Part shown: positions 38,217-49,168 of the stretch, in pieces
Position numbering within the stretch: position 1 is the stretch's first letter
How the letters are laid out: every line of letters starts with the position of its first letter
Assembly (NCBI RefSeq): GCF_003634275.1
Contig: NZ_RBWY01000002.1
Coordinates: 124,001 to 188,000 of the forward strand
Reading direction: 5' to 3'
Length of the DNA: 64,000 nucleotides
Origin: Orbus hercynius
GTDB lineage: Bacteria; Pseudomonadota; Gammaproteobacteria; Enterobacterales; Orbaceae
Position numbers and translations under genes: made by a program
Notes under the pieces: model-generated
The model's input: the letters and a program-made list of their open reading frames with translations, nothing else
Databases searched by the model: none
What the model was told of the DNA's origin: nothing

Positions 38217-40043
38217 GTGATTGAAAACTTAAGAAATATTGCCATTATTGCGCACGTTGACCATGGAAAAACAACATTGGTTGATAAATTGCTGAAACAA
38301 TCAGGTACCCTTGGTGAAACTCGTGGTGAAGATGCTGAGCGTGTAATGGACTCGAATGCGATTGAAAAAGAGCGTGGTATTACCATTTTAGCAAAAAATA
38401 CTGCTATTAATTGGAATGATTACCGTATTAATATCGTTGATACTCCGGGACATGCTGATTTTGGTGGTGAAGTTGAACGTGTTATGTCAATGGTTGATTC
38501 GGTTTTATTGCTTGTTGATGCAATGGATGGGCCGATGCCTCAAACCCGTTTTGTGACACAAAAAGCATTTGCGTATGGTTTAAAACCAATTGTTGTTATT
38601 AATAAAGTGGATCGACCAGGTGCAAGACCTGATTGGGTTGTTGATCAAGTTTTCGATCTATTTGTTAATCTTGGTGCAACTGATGAACAATTAGATTTTC
38701 CAATTATTTATGCCTCAGCATTAATGGGTATTGCCGGTCAGGATCACGAAGCAATGGCGCCAGATATGACACCATTATTTGAAGCAATTGTTAAGCATGT
38801 TGAACCACCTAAAGTTGATTTAGATGGTCCATTTCAAATGCAAATCTCGCAACTTGATTATAATAACTATGTAGGTGTTATTGGCATCGGTCGTATTAAA
38901 CGTGGTCGTATTAAACCAAATCAACAAGTCACTATTGTTGATAGTGAAGGTAAACGACGTAACGGTAAAGTGGGTCAAGTGTTAGGTCATTTAGGCCTAC
39001 AGCGTTATGAAGCTGATGTTGCTGAAGCAGGTGATATCATTGCAATAACAGGACTTGGTGAATTAGGTATTTCTGATACGATTTGTGATGTCAATACAGT
39101 TGAAGCATTACCAGCATTAACGGTTGATGAACCAACGGTAACTATGTTCTTTAACGTAAATAACTCTCCTTTTGCGGGTAAAGAAGGTAAATTTGTTACT
39201 TCTCGTCAAATTTTAGAACGCTTGAAAAAAGAACTTGTTCATAATGTGGCACTACGCGTTGAAGAAACCCCAGATCCAGATGCTTTCCGTGTTTCAGGTC
39301 GTGGTGAGTTACATTTATCTGTATTAATCGAAAATATGCGCCGTGAAGGTTATGAGTTAGGTGTTTCAAGACCTAAAGTTATTTTTAAAGAAGTTGATGG
39401 TAAACGCCAAGAACCATTTGAACAAGTAACATTAGATATTGAAGAGCAACATCAAGGCTCGGTGATGGAAGCATTAGGCCTGCGTAAAGGCGATTTAACT
39501 AATATGCTACCAGATAGTAAAGGACGCGTACGTTTAGATTATATTATTCCAAGTCGTGGATTAATTGGCTTTAGAACTGAATTCATGACCATGACATCGG
39601 GAACAGGCTTGTTATACTCAACATTTGATCACTATGATGATGTACGTCCTGGTGAAATTGGCCAACGTAATAACGGTGTGCTTATTTCTAACGGTACCGG
39701 TAAAGCATTGGCTTATGCGCTTTATAGCTTACAAGATCGTGGTAAGTTATTTATTGGTCACGGTACAGAAGTTTATGAAGGACAAATTATTGGTATTCAT
39801 ACTCGTTCAAATGATTTAACGGTTAACTGTTTAACAGGTAAAAAATTAACCAATATGCGAGCATCAGGAACCGATGAAGCAACGACATTATCACCACCAA
39901 TTAAAATGTCTTTAGAACAGTCTTTAGAATTTATTGATGATGATGAATTAGTTGAAGTTACGCCAATTTCTATCCGCTTACGTAAACGTCATTTAACTGA
40001 AAATGATCGTAAACGTGCGTTTAGAGGCGGTAATAAAGACTAA
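38217..40043 (+). CDS. typA: Ribosome-associated GTPase TypA/BipA
   Basis: Translational GTPase acting in 50S assembly and stress adaptation. The 608-residue protein has G1 AHVDHGKTT, switch [22 protein letters not shown], the domain II/III regions and the C-terminal domain of the BipA group. The start is the GTG at 38217, which gives the conserved N-terminus [17 protein letters not shown]. Upstream in-frame codons back to 38166 are not conserved. It is unlinked to glnA, unlike in E. coli. A short tandem repeat and a strong terminator follow. Confidence 0.97.
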   Translation: MIENLRNIAIIAHVDHGKTTLVDKLLKQSGTLGETRGEDAERVMDSNAIEKERGITILAKNTAINWNDYRINIVDTPGHADFGGEVERVMSMVDSVLLLVDAMDGPMPQTRFVTQKAFAYGLKPIVVINKVDRPGARPDWVVDQVFDLFVNLGATDEQLDFPIIYASALMGIAGQDHEAMAPDMTPLFEAIVKHVEPPKVDLDGPFQMQISQLDYNNYVGVIGIGRIKRGRIKPNQQVTIVDSEGKRRNGKVGQVLGHLGLQRYEADVAEAGDIIAITGLGELGISDTICDVNTVEALPALTVDEPTVTMFFNVNNSPFAGKEGKFVTSRQILERLKKELVHNVALRVEETPDPDAFRVSGRGELHLSVLIENMRREGYELGVSRPKVIFKEVDGKRQEPFEQVTLDIEEQHQGSVMEALGLRKGDLTNMLPDSKGRVRLDYIIPSRGLIGFRTEFMTMTSGTGLLYSTFDHYDDVRPGEIGQRNNGVLISNGTGKALAYALYSLQDRGKLFIGHGTEVYEGQIIGIHTRSNDLTVNCLTGKKLTNMRASGTDEATTLSPPIKMSLEQSLEFIDDDELVEVTPISIRLRKRHLTENDRKRAFRGGNKD

Positions 40044-40044
40044 T

Positions 40045-40072
40045 TACTTGACTCAAAATACTTGACTCAAAA
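40045..40072 (+). repeat. 14-base perfect tandem duplication
   Basis: TACTTGACTCAAAA occurs twice, back to back, between the typA stop and its terminator. Probably a replication-slippage event. Confidence 0.8.
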
Positions 40073-40108
40073 AAAAGCGCTATTTTTGATTAAATAGCGC
40101 TTTTTTAT
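40071..40108. terminator. Terminator between typA and serA
   Basis: A 15-base stem (A-run plus GCGCTATTT and its complement) with a 6-base loop and T runs on both strands. It can serve both convergent genes. Confidence 0.92.
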
Positions 40109-40121
40109 TTTTTACGCATGA

Positions 40122-41363
40122 TTAAAACAGTAATCTTGCTCTGATAGTACCAGGTACGTTTTTTAGTTGTTCAAGCATATCTTCTGCTTTATTAAAATCA
40201 ACACGATCAATATCAATAACAACATACCCAACTTCTGGCATGGTTTGCAAATATTGCGCGGAGATATTTAGTCCCCGACTTGCAAATAAATTATTGATGG
40301 CATTTAATACACCTGGTTGATTTTTATGAATATTTAAAAATCGACTGACACCTTGACTTGGTATTGGTAATGAAACTTCAGGAAAATTCACCGCACTAAG
40401 CGTTGAGCCGGTATCTGAATATTTTGCTAATTTAGTCGCGACTTCAACACCAATATTTTCCTGTGCTTCAATGGTTGAACCGCCAATATGTGGGGTGATA
40501 ATCACATTGTCAAATTTACATAACGGCGACTCAAATGGTTCGTTATTACTTGCGGGTTCTACGGGGAATACATCGATTGCCGCACCCGAGAGATGTTTGC
40601 TTTCCAAAGCTTGAGCTAAGGCATCAAGATCAACGGTAGTGCCACGTGATGCATTGATTAATATGGCATTTGGTTTCATTATTGCTAGTTGTGCTTTACC
40701 AATCATATTCATAGTCGTTGTATTTTCAGGGACATGCAGCGAAATAACATCGCATTTTTCCAGTAAAGCTGATAATGTTTTTATTTGCCTTGCGTTACCT
40801 AACGGTAATTTGGTTTCAATATCATAGAAATACACTTTCATACCTAGTGATTCAGCTAGAACGCTTAATTGGCTACCAATATGACCATAACCAATAATAC
40901 CAAGGCGTTTGCCCCTTGCTTCGTGTGAACCTACTGCGATTTTATTCCATTTCCCTAAATGTGCTTGCGCATTAGCTTCAGGTATTCGTCTAAATAATAG
41001 AATGATTTCAGCAAGTACTAATTCTGCCACTGATCGGGTATTGGAAAACGGCGCATTAAATACCGGAATTCCTTTTTGAATCGCTGCGCTTAAGTCTACT
41101 TGATTGGTCCCAATACAAAAACAACCAATGCCAGCAAGTTTTGGTGCAGCATCAATAATCTCTTTTGAAAGTTGGGTTCTGGATCGAATACCAATAAAGC
41201 GAGCATCTTTGATTGCTTCTTTTAAGGTTTTTTCATCCAAAGCACCTTTATGGTACTCAATATTGTTATAACCGGATGATTTTAGAACTTCTATTGCACT
41301 AGCATGAACGCCTTCAAGTAACAAAAATTTATTTTCATCTTTGGTTAATGCTTGAACTACCAT
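40122..41363 (-). CDS. serA: D-3-phosphoglycerate dehydrogenase
   Basis: First step of serine synthesis. The 413-residue protein has the NAD motif GIIGYGHIGSQL, the catalytic region INASRGTTVDLDAL with HIGGST (His/Glu relay), and a C-terminal ACT domain (about 335-413) for serine feedback inhibition. It follows rpiA after 48 bases, as in E. coli. Confidence 0.98.
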   Translation of the reverse strand: MVVQALTKDENKFLLLEGVHASAIEVLKSSGYNNIEYHKGALDEKTLKEAIKDARFIGIRSRTQLSKEIIDAAPKLAGIGCFCIGTNQVDLSAAIQKGIPVFNAPFSNTRSVAELVLAEIILLFRRIPEANAQAHLGKWNKIAVGSHEARGKRLGIIGYGHIGSQLSVLAESLGMKVYFYDIETKLPLGNARQIKTLSALLEKCDVISLHVPENTTTMNMIGKAQLAIMKPNAILINASRGTTVDLDALAQALESKHLSGAAIDVFPVEPASNNEPFESPLCKFDNVIITPHIGGSTIEAQENIGVEVATKLAKYSDTGSTLSAVNFPEVSLPIPSQGVSRFLNIHKNQPGVLNAINNLFASRGLNISAQYLQTMPEVGYVVIDIDRVDFNKAEDMLEQLKNVPGTIRARLLF

Positions 41364-41411
41364 GTTATCCTCTCTTTAGATTATTGATATAATTCAATTG
41401 ATAATAATAGC

Positions 41412-42071
41412 CTATTTGATTATCTCTTTTACACCATTAGCTGTGCCAACTAATGCGATATTGGCTCCGCGATTAGCAAATAGTCCAACGGTGACAACGC
41501 CAGCAATGCTGTTAATTTTGTTTTCAAGTTCAATGGGATCGGTAATTGTGAGATCATGAATGTCTAAAATGACATTACCATTATCGGTGATTACTCCTTG
41601 ACGATAAATCGGTTTGCCGCCCAGTTTGAATAATTCTCTTGCAACATAAGAACGTGCCATTGGAATGACTTCAATCGGTAATGGGAATTTACCTAAAGTA
41701 TTAACGACTTTTGATTCATCAACAATACAAATAAATTGTTTACTGATTGCTGAAATGATTTTTTCGCGCGTTAATGCAGCCCCGCCACCCTTAATCATAT
41801 GCATTTGATGGTTGATTTCATCTGCACCATCAACGTAAATATCTAAACTATCGACATCGTTACAATCAAAAATAGTAATACCGTAGGATTTTAACTTCGC
41901 TGTTGATGCTTCAGAACTCGAAACGGCGCCGATAATATCGTGCTTTATTGTTGCTAAAGCATCAATAAAATGAGCCGCAGTTGAGCCGGTTCCAACACCA
42001 ACAATTGTTTGGGGCTTGACAAATTTCAGTGCGGCAAAACCGACTGCTTTTTTTAGTTCATCTTGAGTCAT
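41412..42071 (-). CDS. rpiA: Ribose-5-phosphate isomerase A
   Basis: Interconverts ribose-5- and ribulose-5-phosphate. The 219-residue protein, the same length as in E. coli, has [22 protein letters not shown] and [13 protein letters not shown]. The ATG at 42071 ([11 protein letters not shown]) is chosen over an in-frame start at 42122 because the N-terminus then matches the family exactly and AAAGGTAT lies upstream. It is divergent from argP. Confidence 0.97.
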   Translation of the reverse strand: MTQDELKKAVGFAALKFVKPQTIVGVGTGSTAAHFIDALATIKHDIIGAVSSSEASTAKLKSYGITIFDCNDVDSLDIYVDGADEINHQMHMIKGGGAALTREKIISAISKQFICIVDESKVVNTLGKFPLPIEVIPMARSYVARELFKLGGKPIYRQGVITDNGNVILDIHDLTITDPIELENKINSIAGVVTVGLFANRGANIALVGTANGVKEIIK

Positions 42072-42233
42072 TATCGATACCTTTATTTGATTCTTGATAA
42101 AAAATAAAAATTTTAAAAGCAATATTGTATAATATATGGCATAGTAACTAATGAGAACATAAAAATCATTATGATTTTGACAAAATAAATGAATCTTTTG
42201 ACTATAAAATCCACATAAAACGATTGTATAACC

Positions 42234-43130
42234 ATGAAACGTCCAGATTATAGAGCTTTACAAGCATTAGATGCTGTTATAAAAGAACGCGGATTTGAGC
42301 GTGCTGCGGATAAACTCTGCATTACACAACCAGCAGTATCACAGCGTATTAAGCAGCTTGAAAGTTTTTTTGGTCAACAGCTCTTAGTTAGGACTATTCC
42401 GCCAAAAGCAACCAAGCAGGGCGAACATTTATTAGGTTTATTGCATCAAGTTGAGTTATTAGAACAACAGTGGCTTGGTGATAATGATCATAATACTACG
42501 CCTTTATCGCTTTCGATTGCAGTCAATGCTGATTCCCTTGCGACTTGGTTACTTCCCGCTTTAAAACCGGTACTTGATAAAAGTAATCTACGATTTGATA
42601 TTTTAGTTAAAGATGAAGAACATACTTTAGATTTATTGCGTTTAGGGACTGTTGTTGGGGCGATTAGTATTCAAGAGTTACCATTACCAGGTTGCCTTTC
42701 TGATCGATTAGGCGCACTTGATTATATTTTTGTAGCTTCACCTGATTTTGCTAAACGTTATTTCCCTAATGGCGTAACCCGTGCTACGCTCATGAAAGCA
42801 CCAGCTGTTGCTTTTGATCATTTAGATGATATGCATCAAATGTTTTTAAACGATAATTTTAATTTGGCGCCAGGTAGTGTTGTATGCCATATTACCAGTT
42901 CATCAGAAGCATTTGTGCAATTAGCAAAACAAGGTAATGCGTGTTGTATGCTGCCGATTTTACAGGTTGAAAAAGAGTTAAAAAGCGGTGAGTTAGTTAA
43001 TTTAACCGAAGGACTATTCCAACGCCGTATGCTTTATTGGCATCGCTTTGCGCCTGAAAGTAGTGTTATGAAAAATATTTCGGAAACAATTATTGGCTAT
43101 GTTAAAGATATATTATGGCAACCAGATTAA
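42234..43130 (+). CDS. argP: LysR-type regulator ArgP (IciA)
   Basis: Activator of arginine/lysine export and related genes. E. coli ArgP was also described as an inhibitor of origin opening that binds the oriC 13-mers. The 298-residue protein has the N-terminal LysR helix-turn-helix ([21 protein letters not shown]) and a substrate-binding-like domain. The order serA-rpiA-argP is conserved with E. coli. It lies about 11 kb from the predicted oriC. Confidence 0.93.
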   Translation: MKRPDYRALQALDAVIKERGFERAADKLCITQPAVSQRIKQLESFFGQQLLVRTIPPKATKQGEHLLGLLHQVELLEQQWLGDNDHNTTPLSLSIAVNADSLATWLLPALKPVLDKSNLRFDILVKDEEHTLDLLRLGTVVGAISIQELPLPGCLSDRLGALDYIFVASPDFAKRYFPNGVTRATLMKAPAVAFDHLDDMHQMFLNDNFNLAPGSVVCHITSSSEAFVQLAKQGNACCMLPILQVEKELKSGELVNLTEGLFQRRMLYWHRFAPESSVMKNISETIIGYVKDILWQPD

Positions 43131-43136
43131 TCGATT

Positions 43137-43168
43137 AAAAAAGGCGTTTTAGTTAAAACGCCTTTTTT
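43137..43168. terminator. Bidirectional terminator between argP and ftnA
   Basis: An 11-base perfect stem (AAGGCGTTTTA and its complement) with a 2-base spacer, flanked by A and T runs. Confidence 0.93.
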
Positions 43169-43185
43169 ATTAACATCAATGAAGA

Positions 43186-43707
43186 CTAAGCATTATTATT
43201 GGCAAGTAATCCAGATTCGGATAAGACTTGTGTAAAATCTTTATCCATGAAAAATAGGTCACGTTTTTTATCACCAACTAATTCTAATTTGTCTTGAATG
43301 GTTTTAAATAGCTTTTCTTCTTCATGCTGCTCAGCAACATACCATTGTAAAAACTGAAAAGTCGAATAGTCTTTTTTAGTTAAAGCGTAATCAACAAGAT
43401 CATTAATTGCTTGGCTAATTTTCATTTCATGGGCATAGGCTTTTTTAAAGACATCGCCTAATGAGCTAAATTGAGTTTCTGGTGCATCAATTTTTCCAAC
43501 AATTGCAAGTGAGCCACAATCTTGAACATAATCAAATAAACGCTGCATGTGATTCATCTCTTCTTTGGCATGATCGCGAAGAAAGCGCGCAAATGTTGAA
43601 AAATTTTGGTCATCACACCAAGCGCTCATTTGTAGATAAAGATTAGATGAGTAAAATTCAAGATTGAGTTGATCATTAAGCTTTTGCGCCATTTCTTTCG
43701 TTAACAT
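43186..43707 (-). CDS. ftnA: Non-haem ferritin
   Basis: Iron-storage cage protein with a ferroxidase centre. The 173-residue four-helix protein carries the ligand Glu residues in LNLEFYSS and HAKEEMNHMQRL (Glu-x-x-His) and the QWYVAEQHEEEKLF stretch, as in E. coli FtnA rather than bacterioferritin. A monocistronic unit. Confidence 0.96.
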   Translation of the reverse strand: MLTKEMAQKLNDQLNLEFYSSNLYLQMSAWCDDQNFSTFARFLRDHAKEEMNHMQRLFDYVQDCGSLAIVGKIDAPETQFSSLGDVFKKAYAHEMKISQAINDLVDYALTKKDYSTFQFLQWYVAEQHEEEKLFKTIQDKLELVGDKKRDLFFMDKDFTQVLSESGLLANNNA

Positions 43708-43803
43708 GATACTGCTCCCATTAATAGTGTGAGTTATGATTTATTATTTTATTTGACATTGCTTTGTATAAATCAGTATATCGCTAAATGCTATTAATGA
43801 ACA

Positions 43804-44580
43804 TTAACTTAGGTAGTAATTTTGAATCACTCGCTTTTTTTGTTCATTTAATTGATATTCATATTTAAGCCAATCATCAATTGATTGATATTTTTGTTTT
43901 ATTGCATCAAACGCTGCTTGTAAATAGATAGGTTTGGCTAAAAAAATGTCTTGCCGCTCTGCAAAAGCATTATCACCTAACTGATCTTTATATTGGTTAA
44001 GTAACTTTTCTCGATAATTGGCGAGTAGCTTATCGGTTAAGATATAATCAGTCATAATCGTTTGTTCATCAACACCGAGGATAAAAAGTGTGATAGCAAC
44101 TCCAATTCCAGTTCGATCTTTGCCAATTGCGCAGTGTTGCACCAATGATTCACCACGGAGCAATAATTCAATCAGTTTTTGGTAAGCTAGATTATTAAAT
44201 GGTAATAATTGATAAAGTTGAATCATAAACTCGGTTGGTAAGAATTTTTTGGGGTGATTGTCTGATCTTAGTTCGTTGGTTAACGTAGCCGTTACTTCAT
44301 TGCTCAGTGGATTAGCGGGAATATGCAGATAGTTGACGCCAGGCCATAAATTATCGGGCCGTTTTTGAGTTTCAGCATGGTCGCGGTAATCAAGTACATT
44401 TTGCAGATTTAGTTTTTTATGGAGAATTTGTATCTCATCTTTAGTGATATCCGAAAAATCACCCGATCGAAAGAGTAAACCAGAACGAATTGTGCGCCCA
44501 TCTTGTGTTTTTATTCCGCCGAGATCGCGGAAGTTGATACCATGTTCAATCGTCATAATATGTGATGATAGCGGCGACAT
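43804..44580 (-). CDS. Tyrosine/dual-specificity protein phosphatase
   Basis: The 258-residue protein has the cysteine phosphatase signature HCAIGKDRTG (Cys150, Arg156) and an N-terminal NFRDLGGIKTQDGRTIRSG, diagnostic of the Y_phosphatase3 family. That family includes phosphatases acting on phosphotyrosine, phosphoserine and phosphoinositides. No signal peptide is visible, so it is cytoplasmic. The ATG at 44580 is preceded by GAGAGG at good spacing; an upstream in-frame ATG (44610) has no ribosome site. Substrate unknown. Confidence 0.9.
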   Translation of the reverse strand: MSPLSSHIMTIEHGINFRDLGGIKTQDGRTIRSGLLFRSGDFSDITKDEIQILHKKLNLQNVLDYRDHAETQKRPDNLWPGVNYLHIPANPLSNEVTATLTNELRSDNHPKKFLPTEFMIQLYQLLPFNNLAYQKLIELLLRGESLVQHCAIGKDRTGIGVAITLFILGVDEQTIMTDYILTDKLLANYREKLLNQYKDQLGDNAFAERQDIFLAKPIYLQAAFDAIKQKYQSIDDWLKYEYQLNEQKKRVIQNYYLS

Positions 44581-44756
44581 TAGATGCCTCTCTGTTGTAT
44601 TTTGTTTCATCTTTAGCTAAATTATAGCTTAAATTTACAGATTACAAAGAGTAAAACGATCTGATTACTTTTATTTGATTGGTTTATTCATGATGGTAAG
44701 CATTAAGTTCATCATTAATCCTACATTGCTATATTATATTATTGGAGCTACGTATC

Positions 44757-46043
44757 ATGCCTAAAATGTCGATTTTTCTGTCCAATCAACCGGCTGGTGA
44801 ATTGTGGGGTAAATCTGCTTTACTGAGCTATTCAGAGCAAGGAATTACGATTCACTATAAAAAAGGGCATAAGCTTGGCGCCATTCAGCGAGCGGGGCGT
44901 AAAATAGAGAGCCAAGGTATTTACACGCTCAAATTCGATGGTGACGATTGGGACTTAGAAGCCAATTGGCATTTTTGGATGGGTTATCGTCAGCCAAAAA
45001 CACATCAAAAAGCCAAAATTACGTGGTCTAAGCTCAGCAAAGCTGATCAACAAGAGCTACAAAATCGGCTAAAAATAGTTGACTGGACTCGCGATCTGAT
45101 TAATCAGCCGGCAGAAGAGCAAAGTCCGATGCAACTTGCTCAGGGGTGTGCTGACTTTTTAAGTTCACTATCACCTTATGTTAAATATCAATTTATTGTG
45201 GGTGACGGCTTAAAAAGTAAAAACTATATGGGGCTTTATACGGTGGGTAAAGGATCGGTTCGTCCCCCAGTGTTACTTGAACTTGACTATAATCCTACAC
45301 AAGATCCACAAGCGCCTATTTTTACCTGCTTGGTTGGTAAAGGGATTACCTTTGATTCGGGTGGTTATAGTTTAAAACCAAGTAGCTTTATGGAGTCTAT
45401 GCGCGCTGATATGGGTGGCGCGGCGTTAGTTAGCGGCGGACTTGCCTTAGCGATTGCTCGCGGAGTACAACAACGTATCAAGCTTTATTTATGCTGCGCA
45501 GATAATTTAGTCAGTGGTGATGCATTTAAGCTTGGCGATATTATTCGTTATCGTAATAACGTCAGCGTGGAAATTGAAAATACCGATGCTGAAGGCCGCT
45601 TAGTTCTTGCTGATGGCCTTTTATGCGCTGATAACGATAATCCTAAATACCTGATTGATTGCGCCACCTTGACGGGGGCGGCTAAAGCCGCGGTGGGTAA
45701 TGATTACCATGCGTTATTGTCTTTTGATGATAGTTTTGCAAAGCAGTTATTAAATGGCGCAGATGATGAACATGAAGCTTTTTGGCAACTGCCTTTAGCA
45801 GAATTTCATCGTGGTCAGTTCCCATCGTCATTTGCTGACATTGGTAACTCTGGCTTACCTAATACCGCAGGTGCAAGCACGGCAGCGGCTTTTTTGTCTT
45901 ACTTTATTAAAGATTATAAAAAGAATTGGCTACATGTGGATTGTTCTGCTACCTTTCGTAAAAGCGCAACAGCGTTATGGGCAACAGGGGCAACAGGGGT
46001 TGGCGTCAGGTCGCTGGCCAATTTGTTGATGCGACTTAAATAA
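44757..46043 (+). CDS. pepB: Peptidase B (M17 leucyl aminopeptidase family)
   Basis: Manganese-dependent aminopeptidase with preference for acidic N-termini in E. coli. The 428-residue protein has GKGITFDSGGYSLKPS and the signature NTDAEGRLVLADGL. The ATG at 44757 is chosen: TTGGAG lies before it and the length matches E. coli PepB (427). It is not next to the isc cluster, where pepB stands in E. coli. Confidence 0.94.
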   Translation: MPKMSIFLSNQPAGELWGKSALLSYSEQGITIHYKKGHKLGAIQRAGRKIESQGIYTLKFDGDDWDLEANWHFWMGYRQPKTHQKAKITWSKLSKADQQELQNRLKIVDWTRDLINQPAEEQSPMQLAQGCADFLSSLSPYVKYQFIVGDGLKSKNYMGLYTVGKGSVRPPVLLELDYNPTQDPQAPIFTCLVGKGITFDSGGYSLKPSSFMESMRADMGGAALVSGGLALAIARGVQQRIKLYLCCADNLVSGDAFKLGDIIRYRNNVSVEIENTDAEGRLVLADGLLCADNDNPKYLIDCATLTGAAKAAVGNDYHALLSFDDSFAKQLLNGADDEHEAFWQLPLAEFHRGQFPSSFADIGNSGLPNTAGASTAAAFLSYFIKDYKKNWLHVDCSATFRKSATALWATGATGVGVRSLANLLMRLK

Positions 46044-46048
46044 TAGAT

Positions 46049-46076
46049 AAAAAAAAGCGCATATTGCGCTTTTTTT
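46049..46076 (+). terminator. Terminator after pepB
   Basis: An 11-base stem (A6-GCGCA and its complement) with a 3-base loop and a run of seven T. It lies between pepB and the convergent ppiA. Confidence 0.92.
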
Positions 46077-46084
46077 ATTTGAGA

Positions 46085-46645
46085 TTACTCAATCACACTC
46101 ACTTTTGTAATATAAATCGGGTCAACAGGTACGTTTTGGTGCGGCCCTTTACGATCCGTCGGTACAGAAGCAATTTTATCAACTACATCCATACCTTGGG
46201 TCACTTTACCAAATACCGCATAACCATAATTGGCTGGTGATTGGTAATTAAGAAAATCATTATCTACCACATTAATGAAAAACTGACTCGTTGCACTATC
46301 TGCAGCACTTGTTCTTGCCATCGCAATCGTACCGCGGTCGTTTTTCAAGCCATTGTCTGCTTCATTTTTAATTGGTGCTTTAGGTGTTTTAAAATTAAGT
46401 TGATCATCTGCGCCACCACCTTGAATCATAAAGTTAGGGATAACGCGGTGAAAGGTAAGACCATTATAAAATCCGTTATTAACATAGGTTAAAAAGTTTT
46501 CAGTCGTGATTGGAGCTTGTTCACTGTTGAGTTCGATTTCAATGTTACCGGCTGTTGTTTCCATTAATACTTTGCTATTGGCGATAGCAAACGTTGAAAT
46601 AAGTGTTAGGGTTGCTGTCAATAATAATGCTTTTATTGCATTCAT
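46085..46645 (-). CDS. ppiA: Periplasmic peptidyl-prolyl cis-trans isomerase A (cyclophilin)
   Basis: Folding catalyst of the periplasm. The 186-residue protein has a signal peptide with likely cleavage after Ala22 (FAIA), then the cyclophilin fold with [23 protein letters not shown] and GYAVFGKV. A cytoplasmic PpiB would lack the signal. Confidence 0.96.
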   Translation of the reverse strand: MNAIKALLLTATLTLISTFAIANSKVLMETTAGNIEIELNSEQAPITTENFLTYVNNGFYNGLTFHRVIPNFMIQGGGADDQLNFKTPKAPIKNEADNGLKNDRGTIAMARTSAADSATSQFFINVVDNDFLNYQSPANYGYAVFGKVTQGMDVVDKIASVPTDRKGPHQNVPVDPIYITKVSVIE

Positions 46646-46802
46646 TTCAATTTCCTTTAATACGATTTAATTGCTGGCATTATAACTAATTCACACCACA
46701 ATAGGAAAAAGAAAATAATAAATTTAGTGGTATCTCGCAAAATTTAGCAACACTTGATTGCAATACATATTGTACAATTATTGTAGGTTATGATGGTAAA
46801 GT

Positions 46803-47486
46803 TTGAGTGATTTTCTCATGAACTGTATCTTGTGTTGTTTACCACTTAGTTTACCTTGGGGAGTGTGTAGTGAGTGTATTAAGCATCTCTCTGATACTTC
46901 ATTAACCTGTTTAGGTTGTGGTTTACCCTTACTCAATATCAATCAGCCTTGTTATTACTGCCTTGATTTTAAACCAGCCTGGCATACATTAACTGCATTT
47001 ACGGATTATAGACCTCCTTTGAGTCAGCTTATTTACCAATTCAAATCTCGGCAAAAAACTCAATTATCGTATGGGTTGGCAAGGTTAATATTTTTAGCTT
47101 GGTATCACGCGAGAGAGTGCTATGGCTTAGCTAAGCCGGATATTGTCACTTGTGTTCCATTGTCTAGATCTCGATATTGGTTAAGGGGATATAATCAATC
47201 ACAATTGTTAGCTCAACATATTGCACACTGGCTTGATAGCGATTTCAAGCCTTATCTACTGTCGCGTCATTCCGGCAGGTTGGAACAAAAATTATTATCT
47301 AAATCGCAAAGAGCTTGTAATGTAAAAAATACTTTTAGCTGTTATGAGGATTTAACGGGGAAAACGATAGCCGTTATCGATGATATTGTCACGACAGGTT
47401 ACACCGTACATGAGCTGAGTAAAGAACTTAAAAAACAAGGCGCATTACATATTCAGATATTGTGTTTATGTCGTACCCGCTTGTAA
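46803..47486 (+). CDS. gntX: ComF/GntX family phosphoribosyltransferase-like protein
   Basis: A 227-residue protein with an N-terminal four-cysteine zinc-type region (CILCCLPLSLPWGVCSEC, CLGCGLP, CYYC) and a C-terminal PRPP-binding motif VIDDIVTTGYTV. The ComF relatives act in DNA uptake; GntX in E. coli is linked to gluconate growth. The start is taken at TTG 46803, which places the first Cys at residue 8 as in E. coli; an ATG at 46818 is possible. It precedes nfuA, as in E. coli. Confidence 0.88.
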   Translation: MSDFLMNCILCCLPLSLPWGVCSECIKHLSDTSLTCLGCGLPLLNINQPCYYCLDFKPAWHTLTAFTDYRPPLSQLIYQFKSRQKTQLSYGLARLIFLAWYHARECYGLAKPDIVTCVPLSRSRYWLRGYNQSQLLAQHIAHWLDSDFKPYLLSRHSGRLEQKLLSKSQRACNVKNTFSCYEDLTGKTIAVIDDIVTTGYTVHELSKELKKQGALHIQILCLCRTRL

Positions 47487-47573
47487 AAGCCAAAACAAGC
47501 TTTATAATAATTGATAAATTAAGTCAACTATTATCCTGATTGAGGATAACATTTTTTGGCAGGAGAAGGAAAT

Positions 47574-48155
47574 ATGTCGATTATTACGATTAATGATGCA
47601 GCAAGGGCGCATTTTAAAAAATTATTAAGTAACCAACCAGAGGGAACGCAGATTCGTGTTTTTGTCATTAATCCTGGTACACCAACAGCGGAATGTGGCG
47701 TATCTTATTGCGCACCTGATGCGGTTGAAGAGTCAGATATTGAAGAAGATAATGGCGATTTCTCTGTTTATATTGATCACATTAGTGCGCCATTTTTAGC
47801 GGAAGCGGTAATTGATTTTGTTTCTGATGAGTTGGGTTCTCAGTTAACGTTAAAAGCACCAAATTCTAAAATGAAAAAAGTATCAGATGACGCTCCCTTG
47901 ATTGAACGTGTTAATTATATGATACAAGCTGAAATTAATCCTCAACTTGCCAGTCATGGTGGTTATGTCAGTTTAGTAGAAATTACCGAAGATAATTACG
48001 TTATACTCCAGTTTGGCGGCGGTTGTAATGGATGTTCGATGGTTGATGTCACGTTAAAGGAAGGTATCGAAAAACAGTTACTCACTGAGTTTACGGAATT
48101 AGTCGGTGTAAGAGATTTAACGGATCATCAATCTGGAGAGCATTCATATTATTAA
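47574..48155 (+). CDS. nfuA: Fe-S cluster carrier NfuA
   Basis: Carries and delivers 4Fe-4S clusters to targets under oxidative or iron stress. The 193-residue protein has a degenerate A-type N-terminal domain and a C-terminal Nfu domain with the cluster ligands Cys151-x-x-Cys154 ([11 protein letters not shown]). The ATG at 47574 has AGAAGGAAA directly upstream; the open frame before it is not conserved. Confidence 0.96.
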   Translation: MSIITINDAARAHFKKLLSNQPEGTQIRVFVINPGTPTAECGVSYCAPDAVEESDIEEDNGDFSVYIDHISAPFLAEAVIDFVSDELGSQLTLKAPNSKMKKVSDDAPLIERVNYMIQAEINPQLASHGGYVSLVEITEDNYVILQFGGGCNGCSMVDVTLKEGIEKQLLTEFTELVGVRDLTDHQSGEHSYY

Positions 48156-48240
48156 AATATTGTTTTATCTCTTGATTATAGCAATATTTGCGGCATAATT
48201 AAGAAAAATGTGGGCTTAATATTATGGATAATGACGCATT

Positions 48241-49152
48241 ATGATGAATCAAACTAGCATTATATCCGATTTAATACTTTGGATTGAAAAAAATTTAGAA
48301 CAGCCATTATCTATTGATCATGTCGCTGATAAGTCCGGTTATTCAAAATGGCATTTGCAACGAATGTTTAAAAAAGTCACCGGTCAAATTTTAGGTACTT
48401 ATATTCGTAATCGTCGTTTAACTCATGCAGCAGTAGCTCTTAAATTAACCAGTAAGCCTATTTTAGATATTGCTATGCAATATCGCTTTGATTCTCAGCA
48501 AACCTTCACTAGATCATTTAAGAAACAGTTTAGTGACACTCCGGCAACATATCGACGTAATACCTTATGGGATTTAGAGGGAATCATGCCACCGATTGTA
48601 CTGAATCGAACTAGATTTATGTTGCCAGAACCCTCATTTGTCAACTTTCCTGAAAAGGTCTTTTGGGGTATAACATATCGAAATAACTGCTCCTTAAATC
48701 AACTGATACAAAATAATGCCGTTTTTAGAAAACAATTTTTTACCGATTATTTAGCCAAATATTTTAAAAATCATAAAATGTTACCTGATCGAATCTATAC
48801 TTTCATGCGCACGCACAGTGATAAAGATCATATCGATGAACAGCAGATATTTTATACGATTGGTCTTGAAGACAATAGTATCGTTGATAATATACATAAA
48901 TATGTGAATCAAGGCGGCCTGTATATTTGTTTTAAATATGTTGGTATACCAAGTGGTTTTTCTGATTTTATGTCACAAGTTTATTTTTCAGCACTTCCTC
49001 GCTTAAATATCAAAATTCGTGCCGGTGATGTGATTGAAATTCACTATGATCACAGTAACTTAACTGCATCATCTATTGTATCGGAGATACCATTGATGGA
49101 ATGCGATTATTGCGTGCCCATCATTATGAAAGATGATGCGGGTTGTTTGTAA
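48241..49152 (+). CDS. AraC-family regulator, Rob-like with C-terminal effector domain
   Basis: The 303-residue protein has an N-terminal double helix-turn-helix of the MarA/SoxS/Rob group (WIEKNLEQPLSIDHVADKSGYSKWHLQRMF, in part; DIAMQYRFDSQQTFTRSFKK) and a C-terminal half (about 120-303) with a GyrI-like effector-binding layout. The length and domain order match Rob (289). E. coli Rob responds to bile salts and fatty acids and induces efflux; that role is inferred only. It is convergent with trpR. Confidence 0.85.
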   Translation: MMNQTSIISDLILWIEKNLEQPLSIDHVADKSGYSKWHLQRMFKKVTGQILGTYIRNRRLTHAAVALKLTSKPILDIAMQYRFDSQQTFTRSFKKQFSDTPATYRRNTLWDLEGIMPPIVLNRTRFMLPEPSFVNFPEKVFWGITYRNNCSLNQLIQNNAVFRKQFFTDYLAKYFKNHKMLPDRIYTFMRTHSDKDHIDEQQIFYTIGLEDNSIVDNIHKYVNQGGLYICFKYVGIPSGFSDFMSQVYFSALPRLNIKIRAGDVIEIHYDHSNLTASSIVSEIPLMECDYCVPIIMKDDAGCL

Positions 49153-49168
49153 TGTAACTTTGATATTA

